Assembly: GCA_031259665.1 (NCBI GenBank)
Contig: JAIRLD010000087.1
Coordinates: 1 to 6,841, forward strand
Reading direction: 5' to 3'
DNA length: 6,841 bases
DNA from: Puniceicoccales bacterium
Lineage (GTDB): Bacteria > Verrucomicrobiota > Verrucomicrobiia > Opitutales > LL51
Numbering within the stretch: position 1 is the first letter of the stretch; each line of letters opens with the position of its first letter. Made by a program: the position numbers and the translations under genes. Positions 6,491-6,841 of this stretch are shown in pieces. Under the pieces are notes generated by a model. The model was not told the origin of the DNA, did no database searches, and worked only from the letters and a program-made list of their open reading frames with translations.

Positions 6491-6506
6491 TAGACCTGTT
6501 GCAAAA
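6491..6506 (-). repeat. Repeat R3, right edge of the central block, inverted relative to R1
   Basis: The minus strand reads TTTTGCAACAGGTCTA, 15 of 16 identical to the end of R1 and 14 of 16 to the end of R2, but in the opposite orientation. The neighbouring GATAATTAC does not clearly continue the longer 45-base repeat. The motif lies about 97 bases before the cassette B start and about 60 bases after the truncated DUF1016 gene. Confidence 0.55.
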
Positions 6507-6525
6507 GTAATTATCAAAGGGTATA

Positions 6526-6566
6526 GGAGGGGATTACCCCAACCTCCCGATTACCTACTCCCGATT
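6526..6566. repeat. GC-rich hairpin and 14-base direct repeat at the right junction
   Basis: GGGG(ATTA)CCCC at 6529-6540 can fold back, as alternatively can GGAGG at 6526-6530 with CCTCC at 6543-6547. CTCCCGATT occurs twice (6544-6552 and 6558-6566), 14 bases apart. The tract lies between the DUF1016 stop and repeat R3. It may be a terminator for that gene or a rearrangement scar; there is no U-run on the minus strand to favour a terminator. Confidence 0.4.
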
Positions 6567-6841
6567 CATGCGAATCCAAATCCTCTTCCGAATTCACTCG
6601 TCATTTTTTGGGAAATATACTGGAACAATCGTTTCCCATATCGGGCCCGCTCATTTTCTCCGCAGGCGAGATAAATCTGCTCGCCGATCTGCCAATAGGC
6701 GACGACCATCGCAGAATTGACTGCCACTTGGACCTGTTTTTGGGCAGCGATGACCGACTCCCTTATGGTGATATATATCTTTTCAGATCGTTCCTCCCTA
6801 ACGATTGCGTCTTTCTCAACCTTTGCAATTTCGTGCTTTTC
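6566..6841 (-). CDS. DUF1016 (YhcG-type) N-terminal domain protein, partial and truncated
   Basis: The 3' end of a gene that begins outside the window: 91 residues then TGA (6566-6568). The sequence shows hallmarks of the DUF1016 N-terminal domain: AAQKQVQVAVNSAMVVAYWQ, then IGEQI, NERARYGKRL, and SQKMTSEFGRGF. In full-length members this domain goes on past EFG(K/R)GF into NL..M and then a PD-(D/E)xK-type nuclease domain. Here the sequence leaves the family right after GF and stops three residues later, so the nuclease half is missing and the gene is probably broken. The break sits directly beside the repeat-rich junction, which suggests a rearrangement removed the 3' half. Its base composition is richer in GC than the neighbouring block (34 of 60 in 6661-6720). 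The domain call is firm; a role is not. Confidence 0.75.
   Translation of the reverse strand, partial: EKHEIAKVEKDAIVREERSEKIYITIRESVIAAQKQVQVAVNSAMVVAYWQIGEQIYLACGENERARYGKRLFQYISQKMTSEFGRGFGFA

Noticed and set aside
6393..6674. A 93-codon + strand frame across the right junction.
   Set aside because: It runs antisense to the cassette B start and to the DUF1016 domain, which has clear family motifs on the minus strand.
1..6841. CRISPR arrays, tRNA or rRNA genes.
   Set aside because: No regularly spaced repeat-spacer pattern, cloverleaf-like segment or conserved rRNA motif was seen on either strand.

Overview
The window looks like accessory DNA from a bacterium that lives in association with a eukaryotic host, such as an amoeba or protist symbiont. 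The evidence is a secreted ankyrin-repeat protein, a eukaryote-type ubiquitin-specific protease (USP) domain, several export signals, decaying genes and repeat remnants. The genus cannot be named from sequence alone; Amoebophilus-, Chlamydiae-, Holosporales- or Dependentiae-like lineages would all fit the gene style.

Layout. The left flank carries an intact secreted ankyrin protein on + (25-741), followed by a frameshifted remnant that may derive from an HD-domain protein (792-1096). The centre (about 1183-6490) holds only minus-strand genes and contains AT-rich stretches. It carries two versions of one cassette, each a small secreted helical protein followed by a secreted ComEC-like metallo-beta-lactamase (MBL) fold protein. 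Cassette A (3125 down to 1252) is intact, and its two genes overlap. Cassette B (6394 down to 3443) is longer: its MBL protein continues through a serine-rich 26-residue tandem repeat into a complete USP domain with Cys, His and Asp boxes. The right flank is the 3' end of a DUF1016/YhcG-type gene that stops in mid-domain.

Main points. (1) The MBL-repeat-USP architecture looks new to me. It would put a putative metallohydrolase and a deubiquitinase in one exported protein. (2) Cassette B is interrupted by two in-frame amber (TAG) codons. With the TAG that ends its first gene, these are the only stops in a 984-codon frame, which otherwise shows no frameshift. Recent nonsense mutation is the simplest explanation; amber read-through is the interesting alternative. 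(3) A 16-base motif (TTTTGCAACAGGTATA and variants) lies at both edges of the central block in opposite orientation and again between the two cassettes. This suggests that repeat ends, perhaps of a lost insertion sequence, mark how the block arrived or duplicated. No transposase gene is visible.

Working model (inference): cassettes A and B encode exported effector pairs. A is likely functional. B gained a host-directed deubiquitinase and is either decaying or read through.
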